Shown piece after piece: positions 18,301 through 24,075 of a DNA stretch of 64,000 nt. Position 1 is the stretch's first letter. Each line of letters opens with the position of its first letter. Below the pieces are notes generated by a model, which was not told the DNA's origin, searched no databases, and saw nothing but the letters and a program-made list of their open reading frames with translations. Origin of the DNA: JAAOII01 sp965207705 (GTDB lineage Bacteria > Pseudomonadota > Gammaproteobacteria > CBDBNL01 > JAAOII01); NCBI GenBank assembly GCA_965207705.1, contig OZ242292.1, positions 1,240,001 to 1,304,000 on the forward strand, given 5' to 3'. A program made the position numbers and the translations under genes.

Positions 18301-21269
18301 CGATAAGCAATTCTTATGCGGTGGTTGGCAGTATATCATCAACATCTTTGGATCTTTCTTCTTCTTCTTCTTCATATTCAGGTGGTCTGGTTGGTCATGC
18401 TGATAATCAAAACCCGATAAGTAATTCTTATGCAGTAGTTGAAGGCAGTATATCATCATTATTATACTCATCCTCATCCTCACCTAACACTTATTCAGGC
18501 GGTCTGGTTGGTAGAGTTGATGGTAGCTCGGTAACCAATTCTTATTACAACGCCAGCCGTGAATCTTCGGAAGGGGGATTTGATAACTCTCATGGTACTT
18601 CCCAAACAGTTGCTCAACTGCGCGCCTTAACTGCTGATGCTACTGGCTGGGATGAAGGCATCTGGGATTTTGGCACTGCTGCGAACCTACCGATATTGCG
18701 CTCCTTGCCTTCCCCTGCTGTTACCACTATTCCTGGAGATTTTACTGCCACAGCTTTGGGTCCAACCTCTATAAGTATATCTTGGGATAGTGTAGTTGGA
18801 GCTACATCTTATGAAGTATATAATAGCGAAGGTCTAGTTGTCTCTACATCCCACTCCACAACTAACTACGCCGCTACAAACCTATTGCCCGACACCCAGT
18901 ATACCTACCGCGTCAGAGCATGTAATTTATTTGGCTGCTCGGCTTTTGTTAGCGCGTCCACCATTACTCGGGCTACAAGCGTTAGCAGTGCCGCAGAGCT
19001 TGCGACTATCCGCACTAATAGCGCTACTTTATCTGGCTACTATGCTCTAACGGGGAATATAGACCTATCTCACATACCCAATTGGCAGCCGATTGGCAAC
19101 GAAACTAACCGGTTTACTGGCAATTTTAATGGCAATGGTTACAACATAAGCGGAGTAAGCAGCTCGGGCTATCAGTATGCTGGTCTGTTTGGTTGGGTAG
19201 AAAACGCCGACATAAGCAATGTTGGGGTTTTGGTTGGTAATATATCAACATCATCATATCGTTCTACTTATTCAGGAGGTCTGGTTGGCTATGCTAGCCG
19301 TAGCTCGATAAGCAATTCTTATGCGGTGGTTGAAGGTGGTATATCATCATTTCGTTCTTCTTTTTCATATTCAGGCGGTCTGGTTGGCATTGCTTATAAT
19401 AGCCCGATAAGTAATTCTTATGTGGTGGTTGGAGGGAGTATATCATCATCATCATCCTCATTATCATCTTTGTCTTATTCAGGCGGTCTGGTTGGATTTA
19501 CTTGGGGTAACCAGATAAATAATTCTTATGCGGTAGTTGAAGGCGGTATATCCTCCTCATCATCATCAGGATCTTCATATTCAGGGGGTCTGGTTGGATT
19601 TGCTCAGGGTAACCCGATAAGTAATTCTTATGCGGTGGTTGAAGGCGGTATATCCTCCTCATCAGCATTTGATTCTGATTCAGGAGGTCTGGTTGGCGGG
19701 GCAGATGATTATAGCCCGATAAGTAATTCTTATTACAGCACTAGCCACCAATCTTCGGAAGGGACATTTACCAACACTCTCGGCACATCCCAAACACTTG
19801 CTGAACTGCGTCGCTTAACTGCTGATGCTACTGGCTGGGATGAAGTCGTCTGGGATTTTGGTACTAATAATGACCTGCCGACATTGCGTTCATCACATTC
19901 TGCTGGTATTGTCCCACCTTCCGATCCCGATCCCGACCCTGATCCCGATAGCAATAACGGTGTAGGGAAAGAAACAAATAGAGACACAGATGGAGATGGG
20001 ACACCAGATCACGTGGATACGGATGATGATGATGACAACTATTCCGATGCTCTGGACGTGGATGATGATGGCGATGGCTTGATAGAGATTGCCACTGCGG
20101 AGCAACTTAACCAAGTGCGTCATAATCTGTTGGGTAGCAGCTTGAAGGCAAGCGCAGGAGATGCAGGCGCCGACACGGGGTGCGGTGGTCTAAACGGCAT
20201 CACCGAATGTAACGGCTATGAGCTTGTTGCTGATATATCCCTTGCTGGCTATAATAGCAATAATTGGCTGCCAATCGGTAGCTGCCCTACATTCACTGAA
20301 GCCAATGTTTGCACTGATGTAAGCGCATTATTCAATACGGTTTTTGACGGCAATGGTTATACCATCAGCAACCTTACTATAACAAACTCTATTGAATCTT
20401 ATACTAATGCCACAGGTTTGTTTGGGGCAATCAGTCCCGCATCACAGTTGCGCAATATTCACATCCGTTCCGCCAACCTTATCGGTGGAGCCAATAATGT
20501 GGGCGTGTTGGTTGGTTATGCGGCGAGAGCAAGTATTATAGATAGTTCCGCAGTAGGAGAGATTACTGCCTATGGCGCTAATGTCGGCGGTCTGGTTGGT
20601 TATGGGTGGAACACCACAATCATCTCGTCTTATGCGGCGGGTGGCAATATCGTAGGTGTTTCGGGTGTTGGCGGTCTGATAGGTTCAGGAGAGCGCGCCA
20701 CGATAAGTTCGTCTTATGCGGCGGGTGGCGATGTAGGCGGTGTTTTGTATATTGGCGGTCTGGTAGGTTCAGGGAATAGTGTAACGATAAGTTTGTCTTA
20801 TGCGGCGGGCGGTCATGTGGTCGCGGGTTTTGCTGGCGGCGGTGGTCTGGTAGGTTCAGGAGAGAATGCCAGGGTTATCTCGTCTTATGCGGCGGGCGGT
20901 AATGTGAGTGGGTTTGCGGATATCGGCGGTCTGATAGGTTCAGGGGAGAATGCCACGATCACCTCATCTTATGCAGCGGGTGGTGCAGTTCTCACGGCTT
21001 TTGGTGTTGGCGATGGTCTGGTAGGTTCGGAGGGTGTAACCGCCACCGACTCCTATTGGGACAGCGACACTACTGGCGTAGCGGCAGGCATTTATGGCTT
21101 GCCCCAAACTACCAGAGAATTGCAATCACCAACCAGCGCTACTGGTATTTATGCAAATTGGGATGATGAGTGTGATGATGGCGGTGATGCCTGGGACTTT
21201 GGCACTGCGAGCCAGTATCCGGTTCTTAGTTGTACACCTGGTGGGATAGACGTCCAGCGTCAACGTTAA
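6327..21269 (+). CDS. Giant FN3/GLUG-repeat surface lipoprotein (4980 aa)
   Basis: The start is the first ATG of the open frame; ribosome-binding complementarity is weak (AAGAGA about 12 bases upstream). The N-terminus has about 42 residues before RRIRRH and a hydrophobic core ending in LIAC, with Cys64 as the likely lipidated residue, followed by a Gly run. Then come about 25 fibronectin type III-like domains, in arrays and singly, and seven GLUG blocks at roughly nt 7050-7720, 12220-13620, 14470-15390, 16230-17480, 17730-18720, 18980-19880 and 20070-21060. An acidic D-x-D-G-D-G stretch (about nt 19920-20070) precedes the last block. FN3 domains alternate between a type with ACNxSGCS and a longer type with RGCYxPS and ICGDFS, each with a Cys pair near its end. 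The C-terminus, VQRQR, resembles the QRRER end of the 77-6064 protein. A surface adhesin or stalk is likely but inferred. Inverted repeats flank the gene on both sides. Confidence 0.8.
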   Translation: MHNFIKKMTLLCLRKFNSDATDYVQSTQPTQTTQTNLYTVCYRRIRRHISFFITPIILSSLIACGGGGGSSDTTPPQNPGGDGPGGGGGGGGATPAPASPASAAATPLGFTSLRVTWDSVPEAKCYEVYASRNSAAAITATDLNTPVISCVARLAAAATPPATTPPPPTTTTSTVSLAATETPPGSILVATVRPPATSYTATGLSPNTEYTYSIKACNESSCSNSAASSAATSGNKNGGDTIINSAAELNAIRADSSTLAGNYILAANIDLSDIPNWQPIGDSANGFTGSFDGSGYEISGMTISGYEYAGLFGYVHGASISNLGVNVNNINSSSTHAYAGGLAAHANRSFISNVYVIVASDITSYAESSSYAGGLFGRVDNSRISNSYVVVRGSIYSSVSEPSASSYAEGLVGYADSSSISNSYYSARRASSQGDFTDTTDTNGVAKTVAQLRALTAESTDWDKDTWYFGTANDLPKLSSDFVPDVEPPPVNVPASPRGVTVAPLNSTSIRVSWNSVSDVKFYRLYDNRGGAVINIAPPATSYTATDLLPNTGYTYRVAACNDSGCSAFTSRSAATPIPIPASPSSISAAGQDFTSVTITWSKVLGTKRYEVYNGAAKVATLDESRTTYIINKDLLPATEYIYSVKACNDVGCSDSTEIDFFTPSIDISSAPQVTVVDSTIGQANPSLDISWNYISGVTSYQIFDAAENKVATVQSPTTNHIIAGLTAGTLYEYKVRGCYTPSVTAPGAPGSTEICGDFSAAGSATTPVAIPATPSGVTAAVQGLTSIRISWDSVVGATSYEVYNGDVQVATIDDPATSYTVSGLLPATEYTYSVKACNLSGCSDSASAATTRTPVAIPATPSGVTAAVQGLTSIIISWNSVDGATSYEVYKGDVKVATIDAPTTRHTATGLLPSTEYIYSVKACNTSGCSVAASAATTRTPVAIPDSSSSISTGSLNLTARSITWRAVSGATSYEVYKGDEKVDAIDAPTTSYTATALLPNTEYTYSVKACNISGCSVSTEVTFTTEPIGVSSTLEVTVVTSTIGQANPSLMVSWDGITGVTSYQIFDAAGNADENKVATVPAPKTSHIIAGLTAGTLYEYRVRGCYTPSAPGSSEVCGDFSAVDSATTPVAIPAVPSNVAAAVQGLTSIRISWDSVDGAEYYEVHNGNVLVANNTHPNTSYTATDLLPATEYTYKVKACNLSGCSDSASAATTPTPVAIPAVPSNVAAAVQGLTSISISWDSVEGATSYEVHNGDELVTTINNPSTTSYTVSDLSPATEYTYSVKACNLSGCSDSASTATTTPVAIPDSPSSISAAGQDFISISITWRAVSGATSYEVYKGDVKVDTINAPTTRHTATDLLPNTEYTYGVKACNTSGCSDSTEVDFFSPPIGISSAPEVTVVASTIGQANPSLMLSWGYIRVVTSYQIFDAAGNADENKVATVPDSKTSHIITDLSAGTLYEYRVRGCYTPSAPGSTEICGDFSAVGSATTPVAIPDSSGGVTIGSLGFTSISITWGEVSGATSYQVHNNDEIVKTIKNPETTIYTATDLSPNKEYTYSVKACNTSGCSVVGEITATTKAIGVSSAPRITAVASTIGQATPSLNVSWDHISGVTSYQIFDAAENTAENKVATVPTSKTSHIIADLSAGALYTYKVRGCYTPSAPGSTEICGDFSPAGSTTTPVVIPDSPSSISAGSLSLTARSITWRAVSGATSYEVYKGDEKVATINALTTSYTATALLPNTGYTYSVKACNPSGCSVSTEVSFTTDPIDVSSAPQVTVVTSTIGQANPSLNVSWDRISGVTSYQIFDANENKVATVPTPATSHIITDLSAGTLYEYKVRGCYTSSAPASPPGSTEICGDFSAVGSVTTPIAIPATPGNVAAVSLGFTSIRISWDSVEGAEYYEVRNSEGGLVANTTQPNTSYTATDLLPATEYTYNVKACNTSGCSSTDSATTITNGNKVGGTTSISSAAELAAIRANSNTLSGDYNLTGNIDLSDISNWQPIGDEDNKFTGSFDGNGYNISGVSSSGYQFAGLFGYVENANISNVGVLVGNISSSLSSSYLGGLVGRVANSPISNSYAVVGGSISSPSFYTGGLVGDAYNSPISNSYAVVEGSISLSSSFYTGGLVGSADNSPISDSYAVVEGNISSSAYSESYLGGLAGYADNSPISNSYAEIGGSISSSSLYSSSFTGGLVGRAENNNPISNSYAVVGGSISSSAPEFASYSGGLVGRAENNNPISNSYALVGGSILSSALSYSASYSGGLVGWTKNSPISNSYAVVEGSISSEDYSGGLVGNALNSPTNNSYAVVEGNISSFASDSYSYSGGLIGKASSSPISNSYVVVIGSISSSSSLFSYAGGLVGSADNKSPISYSYHSTSRKPSEGGFSNYYSAPRTPAQLRRLTAAATTWDGVVWDFGTDANLPTLRSLPSPFASRSPASPGDVTATASGLSAISISWGSVVGATSYEVYNSSALVTAVSHLATSYAATDLLPATKYTYRVRACNVFGCSDFASASATTDSTVGTSSAPQVTLVASTIGRANPSLMLSWDSIAGVTSYQIVNRAGEEVATVPALSTEYIVVGLAAGTLYEYQVRGCYDSGVSASPPESSEICGELSEVGSATTSRFIPSAPSGVTATALGITSLSISWNSVEGALTYQVHNSGGLVATIDAPTTSYTTRDLLPNTEYTYSVKACDGSSCSASVSASATTENGITISSAAELAAIRTDSTSLAGDYALTGNIDLSHIPNWQPIGNFTNKFTGSFNGNGYNISRVSSSGYVFAGLFGYVSSASISNVGVLIGSISSTSPSGYSISGGLVGRADYSPISNSYVVVEGSISSSSSSYSISGGLVGYPVDSPIINSYAVVGGSISSSSSSDNSYSGGLVGYADRNSPTNNSYAVVGGIISSSSSSRSSHSGGLVGYASNSPISNSYAVVGGSISSSSFSSSHSGGLVGRADNNSPISKSYYSASRKPSEGGFTNTLGTSQKLAELRALTAEVTTWDENIWDFGTAANLPILRSLTSPAVTAIPGDVTATALSLSSISMSWSSVVGATSYEVYNSEGLVGSTSHPTTNYAATNLLPDTQYTYRVRACNLFSCSDFASDVSATTDSTIGTSSAPQVTLVASTIGRIMPSLKVSWDSIAGVTSYQIVNRAGEEVATVSTPSTEYVVAGLAAGALYEYQVRGCYDSGVSASPPESSEICGELSPVGSATTSRFIPAPSGVTATALGITSLSISWNSVEGATSYQVHNSGGLVATIEAPTTSYTTRDLLPNKRYTYSVKACNVSGCSASVSASATTEDGMTISSAAELEAIRASSNALAGNYALTGNIDLSHISNWQPIGDFTNKFTGSFDGNGYRISGINSADYEVAGLFGYIEDANISNVGVLVGNISSSSSSDSYSGGLVGFASGSPISNSYALVEGSISSSSSSSSSDSYSGGLVGYASSSPISNSYAVVKGDISSSAFDSYSGGLVGYASSSPISNSYAVVEGSISSSSAFDSYSGGLVGRADANSPIRNSYVVVEGSISSSTRSYSSSYSGGLVGSAVSSPISNSYAEVGGSISSLDDSPFFVVSYSGGLVGSAVSSPISNSYAVVGGSISSFSLAHDSYSGGLVGIADNSPISNSYAVVKGDISSLSGGSSSSNSGGLVGGAGNDSDISNSYYSARRKSSEGAFGNTNGTSQKLAELRALTADATGWDAGIWDFGTAANLPTLRSLTSLANLGDVTATALSLSSISMSWSNVVGATSYEVYNSDGLVTTIDAPATSYTATGLLPEMEYTYRVRACNLFGCSAFASASAMTMVASISSAADLAAIHTNSNTLAGDYALTGNIDLSDISNWQPIGDGTNAFTGSFNGNGYNISGVSSSGYQYTGLFGYVENASISNVGVVVGSLSSSSSGNSYSGGLVGSAYNSPISNSYAVVEGSISSSSSSSSRVSYLYSGGLVGSAYNSPISKSYALVGGSISSSYSFSFSFSFSPNTYSGGLVGGAYYSPISNSYAVVGSISSTSLDLSSSSSSYSGGLVGHADNQNPISNSYAVVEGSISSLLYSSSSSPNTYSGGLVGRVDGSSVTNSYYNASRESSEGGFDNSHGTSQTVAQLRALTADATGWDEGIWDFGTAANLPILRSLPSPAVTTIPGDFTATALGPTSISISWDSVVGATSYEVYNSEGLVVSTSHSTTNYAATNLLPDTQYTYRVRACNLFGCSAFVSASTITRATSVSSAAELATIRTNSATLSGYYALTGNIDLSHIPNWQPIGNETNRFTGNFNGNGYNISGVSSSGYQYAGLFGWVENADISNVGVLVGNISTSSYRSTYSGGLVGYASRSSISNSYAVVEGGISSFRSSFSYSGGLVGIAYNSPISNSYVVVGGSISSSSSSLSSLSYSGGLVGFTWGNQINNSYAVVEGGISSSSSSGSSYSGGLVGFAQGNPISNSYAVVEGGISSSSAFDSDSGGLVGGADDYSPISNSYYSTSHQSSEGTFTNTLGTSQTLAELRRLTADATGWDEVVWDFGTNNDLPTLRSSHSAGIVPPSDPDPDPDPDSNNGVGKETNRDTDGDGTPDHVDTDDDDDNYSDALDVDDDGDGLIEIATAEQLNQVRHNLLGSSLKASAGDAGADTGCGGLNGITECNGYELVADISLAGYNSNNWLPIGSCPTFTEANVCTDVSALFNTVFDGNGYTISNLTITNSIESYTNATGLFGAISPASQLRNIHIRSANLIGGANNVGVLVGYAARASIIDSSAVGEITAYGANVGGLVGYGWNTTIISSYAAGGNIVGVSGVGGLIGSGERATISSSYAAGGDVGGVLYIGGLVGSGNSVTISLSYAAGGHVVAGFAGGGGLVGSGENARVISSYAAGGNVSGFADIGGLIGSGENATITSSYAAGGAVLTAFGVGDGLVGSEGVTATDSYWDSDTTGVAAGIYGLPQTTRELQSPTSATGIYANWDDECDDGGDAWDFGTASQYPVLSCTPGGIDVQRQR
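7800..12190 (+). repeat. Array of about 16 fibronectin type III-like domains
   Basis: Units of about 80-90 residues repeat with the pattern TSIxISWxSVxGATSYEVY, then TSYTATxLLPxTEYTYSVKA, then CNxSGCS. Others follow a second pattern, SSAPQVTVVxSTIGQANPSL to YEYKVRGCYTPS. Some neighbours are almost identical in DNA: the stretch starting ATTCCTGCTACTCCAAGCGG near 8639 recurs about 260 bases later. This points to recent unit duplication. Confidence 0.8.
12220..19880 (+). repeat. GLUG repeat blocks with (TCA)n serine tracts
   Basis: Five blocks are built from units of about 100-130 bases reading SGGLVGxAxNSPISNSYAVV followed by E/G-GSISSS and a serine run. The serine runs are TCA triplet tracts of varying length, mixed with TCT-rich stretches. 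Blocks are separated by one to three FN3 units. Each block opens with a cap, SSAAELAAIRTNS to NWQPIGD, and closes with YYSASRKSSEGGF and WDFGTAANLPTLRS-type segments. Confidence 0.85.
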
Positions 21270-21290
21270 TATCATTAAGCGGCGGGGATA

Positions 21291-21368
21291 TTGCGAGCAT
21301 GCCGATGGTGTGTCGTTAATTTATACATTTTGCGGGCGGAGCATGGCTCCGCCCCTACAGACCATCAT
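21291..21368 (-). repeat. Dispersed palindromic element, copy 2 (inverted)
   Basis: Read on the - strand this matches the 6068-6149 element over nearly its whole length: ATGATGGTCTG, TAGGGGCGGAGC, a three-base loop, GCTCCGCCCG, a variable spacer, then ACACACCATCGGCATGCTCG and CAA. The perfect stem is at 21334-21342 and 21346-21354. It lies 21 bases after the stop of the 15-kb gene, so that gene sits between inverted copies. Confidence 0.75.
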
Positions 21369-21433
21369 TCCAAGAATTTATACATCATATTTAAGCGCGA
21401 CCGCACGGTTGCGTAGCAAGAATTTATACATCA
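21318..21433. repeat. Short direct repeats AATTTATACAT
   Basis: AATTTATACAT occurs at 21318-21328 and inside two exact 17-bp copies of CAAGAATTTATACATCA at 21371-21387 and 21417-21433. The pair is spaced 46 bases apart, start to start. They lie between the end of the 15-kb gene and the HU promoter. Their function is unknown. Confidence 0.6.
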
Positions 21434-21473
21434 AATACTCCAATATATTACAAATTACTAAAATTGGAGTTTT

Positions 21474-21502
21474 TTTACATTTTTACTTATTTTGTGTATA
21501 AT
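21474..21502 (+). promoter_or_regulatory. Sigma-70 type promoter of the HU gene
   Basis: TTTACA at 21474-21479 and TATAAT at 21497-21502 are separated by an ideal 17 bases. The leader to the ATG at 21660 would be about 150 bases. It contains no obvious open frame or riboswitch. Confidence 0.7.
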
Positions 21503-21659
21503 AAAAGCAAGCAATAACGGCAATAAATGATTATTTCTTTTAATTTTTATGTGAGATATTACTCATTGTCGCTTGTTTAGTTGAGTACTGCGAGAATTCT
21601 CTTTATTTTTGGCTTTCTTGTAGTTGATTATTATATTTACCAAAATAGGAGTAATAGAT

Positions 21660-21935
21660 ATGAATAAAAAGGATCTAATAGATGCAATAGCTGATGGCTC
21701 AGGGATAAATAAATCTCAAGCCGACACAGCCCTAAATGTATTTGTAGAGAGTGTTTCCAATGCTTTGGCAAGTGGGAATGACGTCGCTTTGCCTGGGTTT
21801 GGGAGTTTTGTGGTTAAAGACAGAGCTGCTCGCCAAGGGCGTAACCCAAGAACAGGAGAAACTATCAACATCGCTGCCTCTAAGGCGCCCGGCTTCAAAG
21901 CAAGTAGTGTTTTGAAGAAGAAGCTAAATTCTTAG
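21660..21935 (+). CDS. hupB: DNA-binding protein HU
   Basis: A 91-residue protein of the HU/IHF family, starting MNKKDLIDAIADGSG. AGGAG at 21647-21651 lies 8 bases before the ATG at 21660; an upstream in-frame TTG at 21624 is unlikely. The protein has the helical dimerisation region (about 1-45), GFGSF, and the DNA-binding arm with GRNPRTGE and the intercalating proline. HU dimers bend and compact DNA in the nucleoid. It has its own promoter and a strong terminator, so it is expressed alone. The following ppiD gene is also next to hupB in E. coli and relatives, which supports HU-beta rather than IHF. Confidence 0.92.
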   Translation: MNKKDLIDAIADGSGINKSQADTALNVFVESVSNALASGNDVALPGFGSFVVKDRAARQGRNPRTGETINIAASKAPGFKASSVLKKKLNS

Positions 21936-21949
21936 TTATTGTTTGATTA

Positions 21950-21990
21950 AAAGGGTTTGTTGTCATTAAAAAGCCAACAAACCCTTTTTT
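21950..21990 (+). terminator. Rho-independent terminator of the HU gene
   Basis: A 13-bp stem AAAGGGTTTGTTG (21950-21962) pairs with CAACAAACCCTTT (21975-21987) across a 12-base loop. The T run continues to 21990. It lies 14 bases after the HU stop codon. Confidence 0.9.
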
Positions 21991-22032
21991 AGTTAATTTA
22001 TTTTTATAGCTTTGCGCAGCTTAGTAAACAAT

Positions 22033-22062
22033 TAATAGGGTATTAATAGGGCACTAATAGGT
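22033..22062. promoter_or_regulatory. Three TAATAGG direct repeats at 11-bp spacing
   Basis: TAATAGGG, TAATAGGG and TAATAGGT start at 22033, 22044 and 22055, about one helical turn apart, 100-130 bases before ppiD. This could be a binding site for a regulator of the ppiD-lpxD run. No clear -35/-10 pair was found in 21991-22161. Confidence 0.3.
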
Positions 22063-22161
22063 TAGGGATAATAGATTGAGGGCTAATAAGCGCGCAGCAG
22101 CATGAAATAATATATAGGGGGGCATATATAGCAACAACATACAGCAAACCGACAAAATTAA

Positions 22162-24075
22162 ATGTTACAGAAAATGAAAGATCAGGCAGGCAGTTGGATT
22201 GTCAAAATCGTTTTGGTTTTGGTATCCCTTAGCTTTGTCTTATGGGGCACTAGTTCAATTTGGAATCTCTTTACAAACGACAGTGTAGTTATTGATATTA
22301 ATGGCGACACCACATCCCTTCCTTATTTTGAAAGAGCGGTTTCCTCCAAAAAACAATCATTGACTAGTGAAACAGCAACTCTAAGCTTGGTTGAGCAATA
22401 TCTTGAATCAAGTATTAGAAAGGAGGTTTTGGAAGAAATTATTAACACAACCCTTATAAGTCAAGGGGCAGAGGAAGATGGTATAGGACTAAGCGAACGA
22501 CAAGTGGATGAGATTATTGTAAGCCAACCAGCATTTCATATAGACGGCAAGTTTAATACCCGTTCGTATGAATCATTCCTGCAAAGGTCAAGGGTAAGTT
22601 CTAATGATTATAAAGAATATCTGCGCGAGAATTTCCGTCAATCTGCCTACCAAGAAAGTATTGATAATAGCGCTTTTTTTACCCCCAATAATTTAGATTT
22701 TTATGCTAACTGGCAATATCAAGAATATTCATACCGCTACCTACAGATTGAAATAAGTGATTTTGTTGATAATGAACCATTAGATGAGAATATAGTTCGC
22801 TCTTTTTATGAAGAGAATATTGACAATTATTATTTGCCTGAAGAATTTGATGTTGCTTACGTTACATTAAATTCAGATGATGTTATTTCAACTATTGAAG
22901 TTCCTGATGAGGAATTGAGAAGCGTATATCTTGATACTTATGGCTATTTGTACCAGGACGTTAATGTAACCCTACGCCAGATATTTTTTGCTGACGAAGA
23001 AGGCATTAATGAAGAGCTAATCAGCAAAGCCGAAGAGATAAAGCAGTCAATTAATAGCGTTGCTGATTTTATTGCTGCGGTTGAAGAGAACTCAGAGGAT
23101 GAAGTAACTAAAGTAAATGGCGGTTCATTGGGCACTAGCCCATTGGGGGACTTACCAACCTCTTTTGTAGATACTATACGCAACATGCCGAAGGATGCGA
23201 AATTAGGCGGACCTTTTCGCTCACAGCTCGGGGTGCATCTTATATGGCTTGATGAAAGTTCTGATGTTGATGCTCCATCTTTTGATGAAGTTAAAGATGA
23301 GTTGCAGGAAGAGCTACGTTATAGTAAATTGGAAGAAACTATGCTGGAAAAGGCGGAAAATTTTTCTTATGAGATATTAACCCTGAATGATTTACAGCGA
23401 GCAGCAAATGTTAGTGGTATAACCACAGGTGGAAGCGGCACTTTTGTTTTAGGGGACGGATTTGCGGAAGAGTTTGGCAATGCTTTCATAGAAGAAGCGC
23501 TGGCTATGCAAGAAGGAGATATTAGTGATGTAATTTTATTGGATGATGGTAATTACATGGCGATTGAAATGCAAGGTCGCAGAGAGCCAATTCTACAAAG
23601 CTTTGCTGCTATCCAATCAAATATAGAAGAAGATTATCGTTTGTTTGTGGCGCAATCGCAACTTGAAGAGATTACGCAAGACATCATAGAAGCAATAAAA
23701 AGTGGAGAGCAATCTTACGAAAATCCGCTAAATGTTATCCCCGTTCGCCGTTGGGCATCTTATGAATGGAAGGAAGAGAGCGGAATAAGTCGTAATTATG
23801 CGCAAGATGATGCTGTTGCGTCTTTAATTCTTGACTTGCCAGTTGAGGACTTTCCTTATCCTGTTTCGGGCAAGATTTCTGATAATAGCTTTGTTGTGGC
23901 TATAGTTGAAGATATAGTCGCTAAAACTTATGAAGAATTAAGTGCCGCTGAAAAGATTAGTTTAAAAGAAGAGTATCTCCAAAGTAGTCGCCAACTTGCT
24001 AATTCTTTAATAATTAGTGAACTGCGTAACGCAGCAGATATAGAGATAAATGAAGAACTCATCGGACTTCAATAA
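22162..24075 (+). CDS. ppiD: Periplasmic folding chaperone / peptidyl-prolyl isomerase PpiD
   Basis: A 637-residue protein close to the usual PpiD length (623 in E. coli). The N-terminus, MLQKMKDQAGSWIVKIVLVL, runs into one membrane segment (about residues 13-35), so the protein is anchored in the inner membrane with its bulk in the periplasm. A SurA/PpiD-type N-terminal chaperone region follows. A parvulin-like domain lies at about 265-360 (VTLRQIFF, GGSLG, FRSQLGVHLIWLDE), then a long C-terminal chaperone region. PpiD binds newly exported polypeptides near the Sec translocon, which would suit a cell exporting very large lipoproteins, although that link is inference. No strong Shine-Dalgarno is visible. 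The 3' end overlaps proC by 26 bases. Confidence 0.88.
   Translation: MLQKMKDQAGSWIVKIVLVLVSLSFVLWGTSSIWNLFTNDSVVIDINGDTTSLPYFERAVSSKKQSLTSETATLSLVEQYLESSIRKEVLEEIINTTLISQGAEEDGIGLSERQVDEIIVSQPAFHIDGKFNTRSYESFLQRSRVSSNDYKEYLRENFRQSAYQESIDNSAFFTPNNLDFYANWQYQEYSYRYLQIEISDFVDNEPLDENIVRSFYEENIDNYYLPEEFDVAYVTLNSDDVISTIEVPDEELRSVYLDTYGYLYQDVNVTLRQIFFADEEGINEELISKAEEIKQSINSVADFIAAVEENSEDEVTKVNGGSLGTSPLGDLPTSFVDTIRNMPKDAKLGGPFRSQLGVHLIWLDESSDVDAPSFDEVKDELQEELRYSKLEETMLEKAENFSYEILTLNDLQRAANVSGITTGGSGTFVLGDGFAEEFGNAFIEEALAMQEGDISDVILLDDGNYMAIEMQGRREPILQSFAAIQSNIEEDYRLFVAQSQLEEITQDIIEAIKSGEQSYENPLNVIPVRRWASYEWKEESGISRNYAQDDAVASLILDLPVEDFPYPVSGKISDNSFVVAIVEDIVAKTYEELSAAEKISLKEEYLQSSRQLANSLIISELRNAADIEINEELIGLQ

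Noticed and set aside
12547..18483. Several - strand open frames reading MMMIYCLQ and HKNCLSGYYQ repeatedly
   Set aside because: They are the complement of the GLUG and TCA repeats; the same peptide recurs wherever the repeat does.
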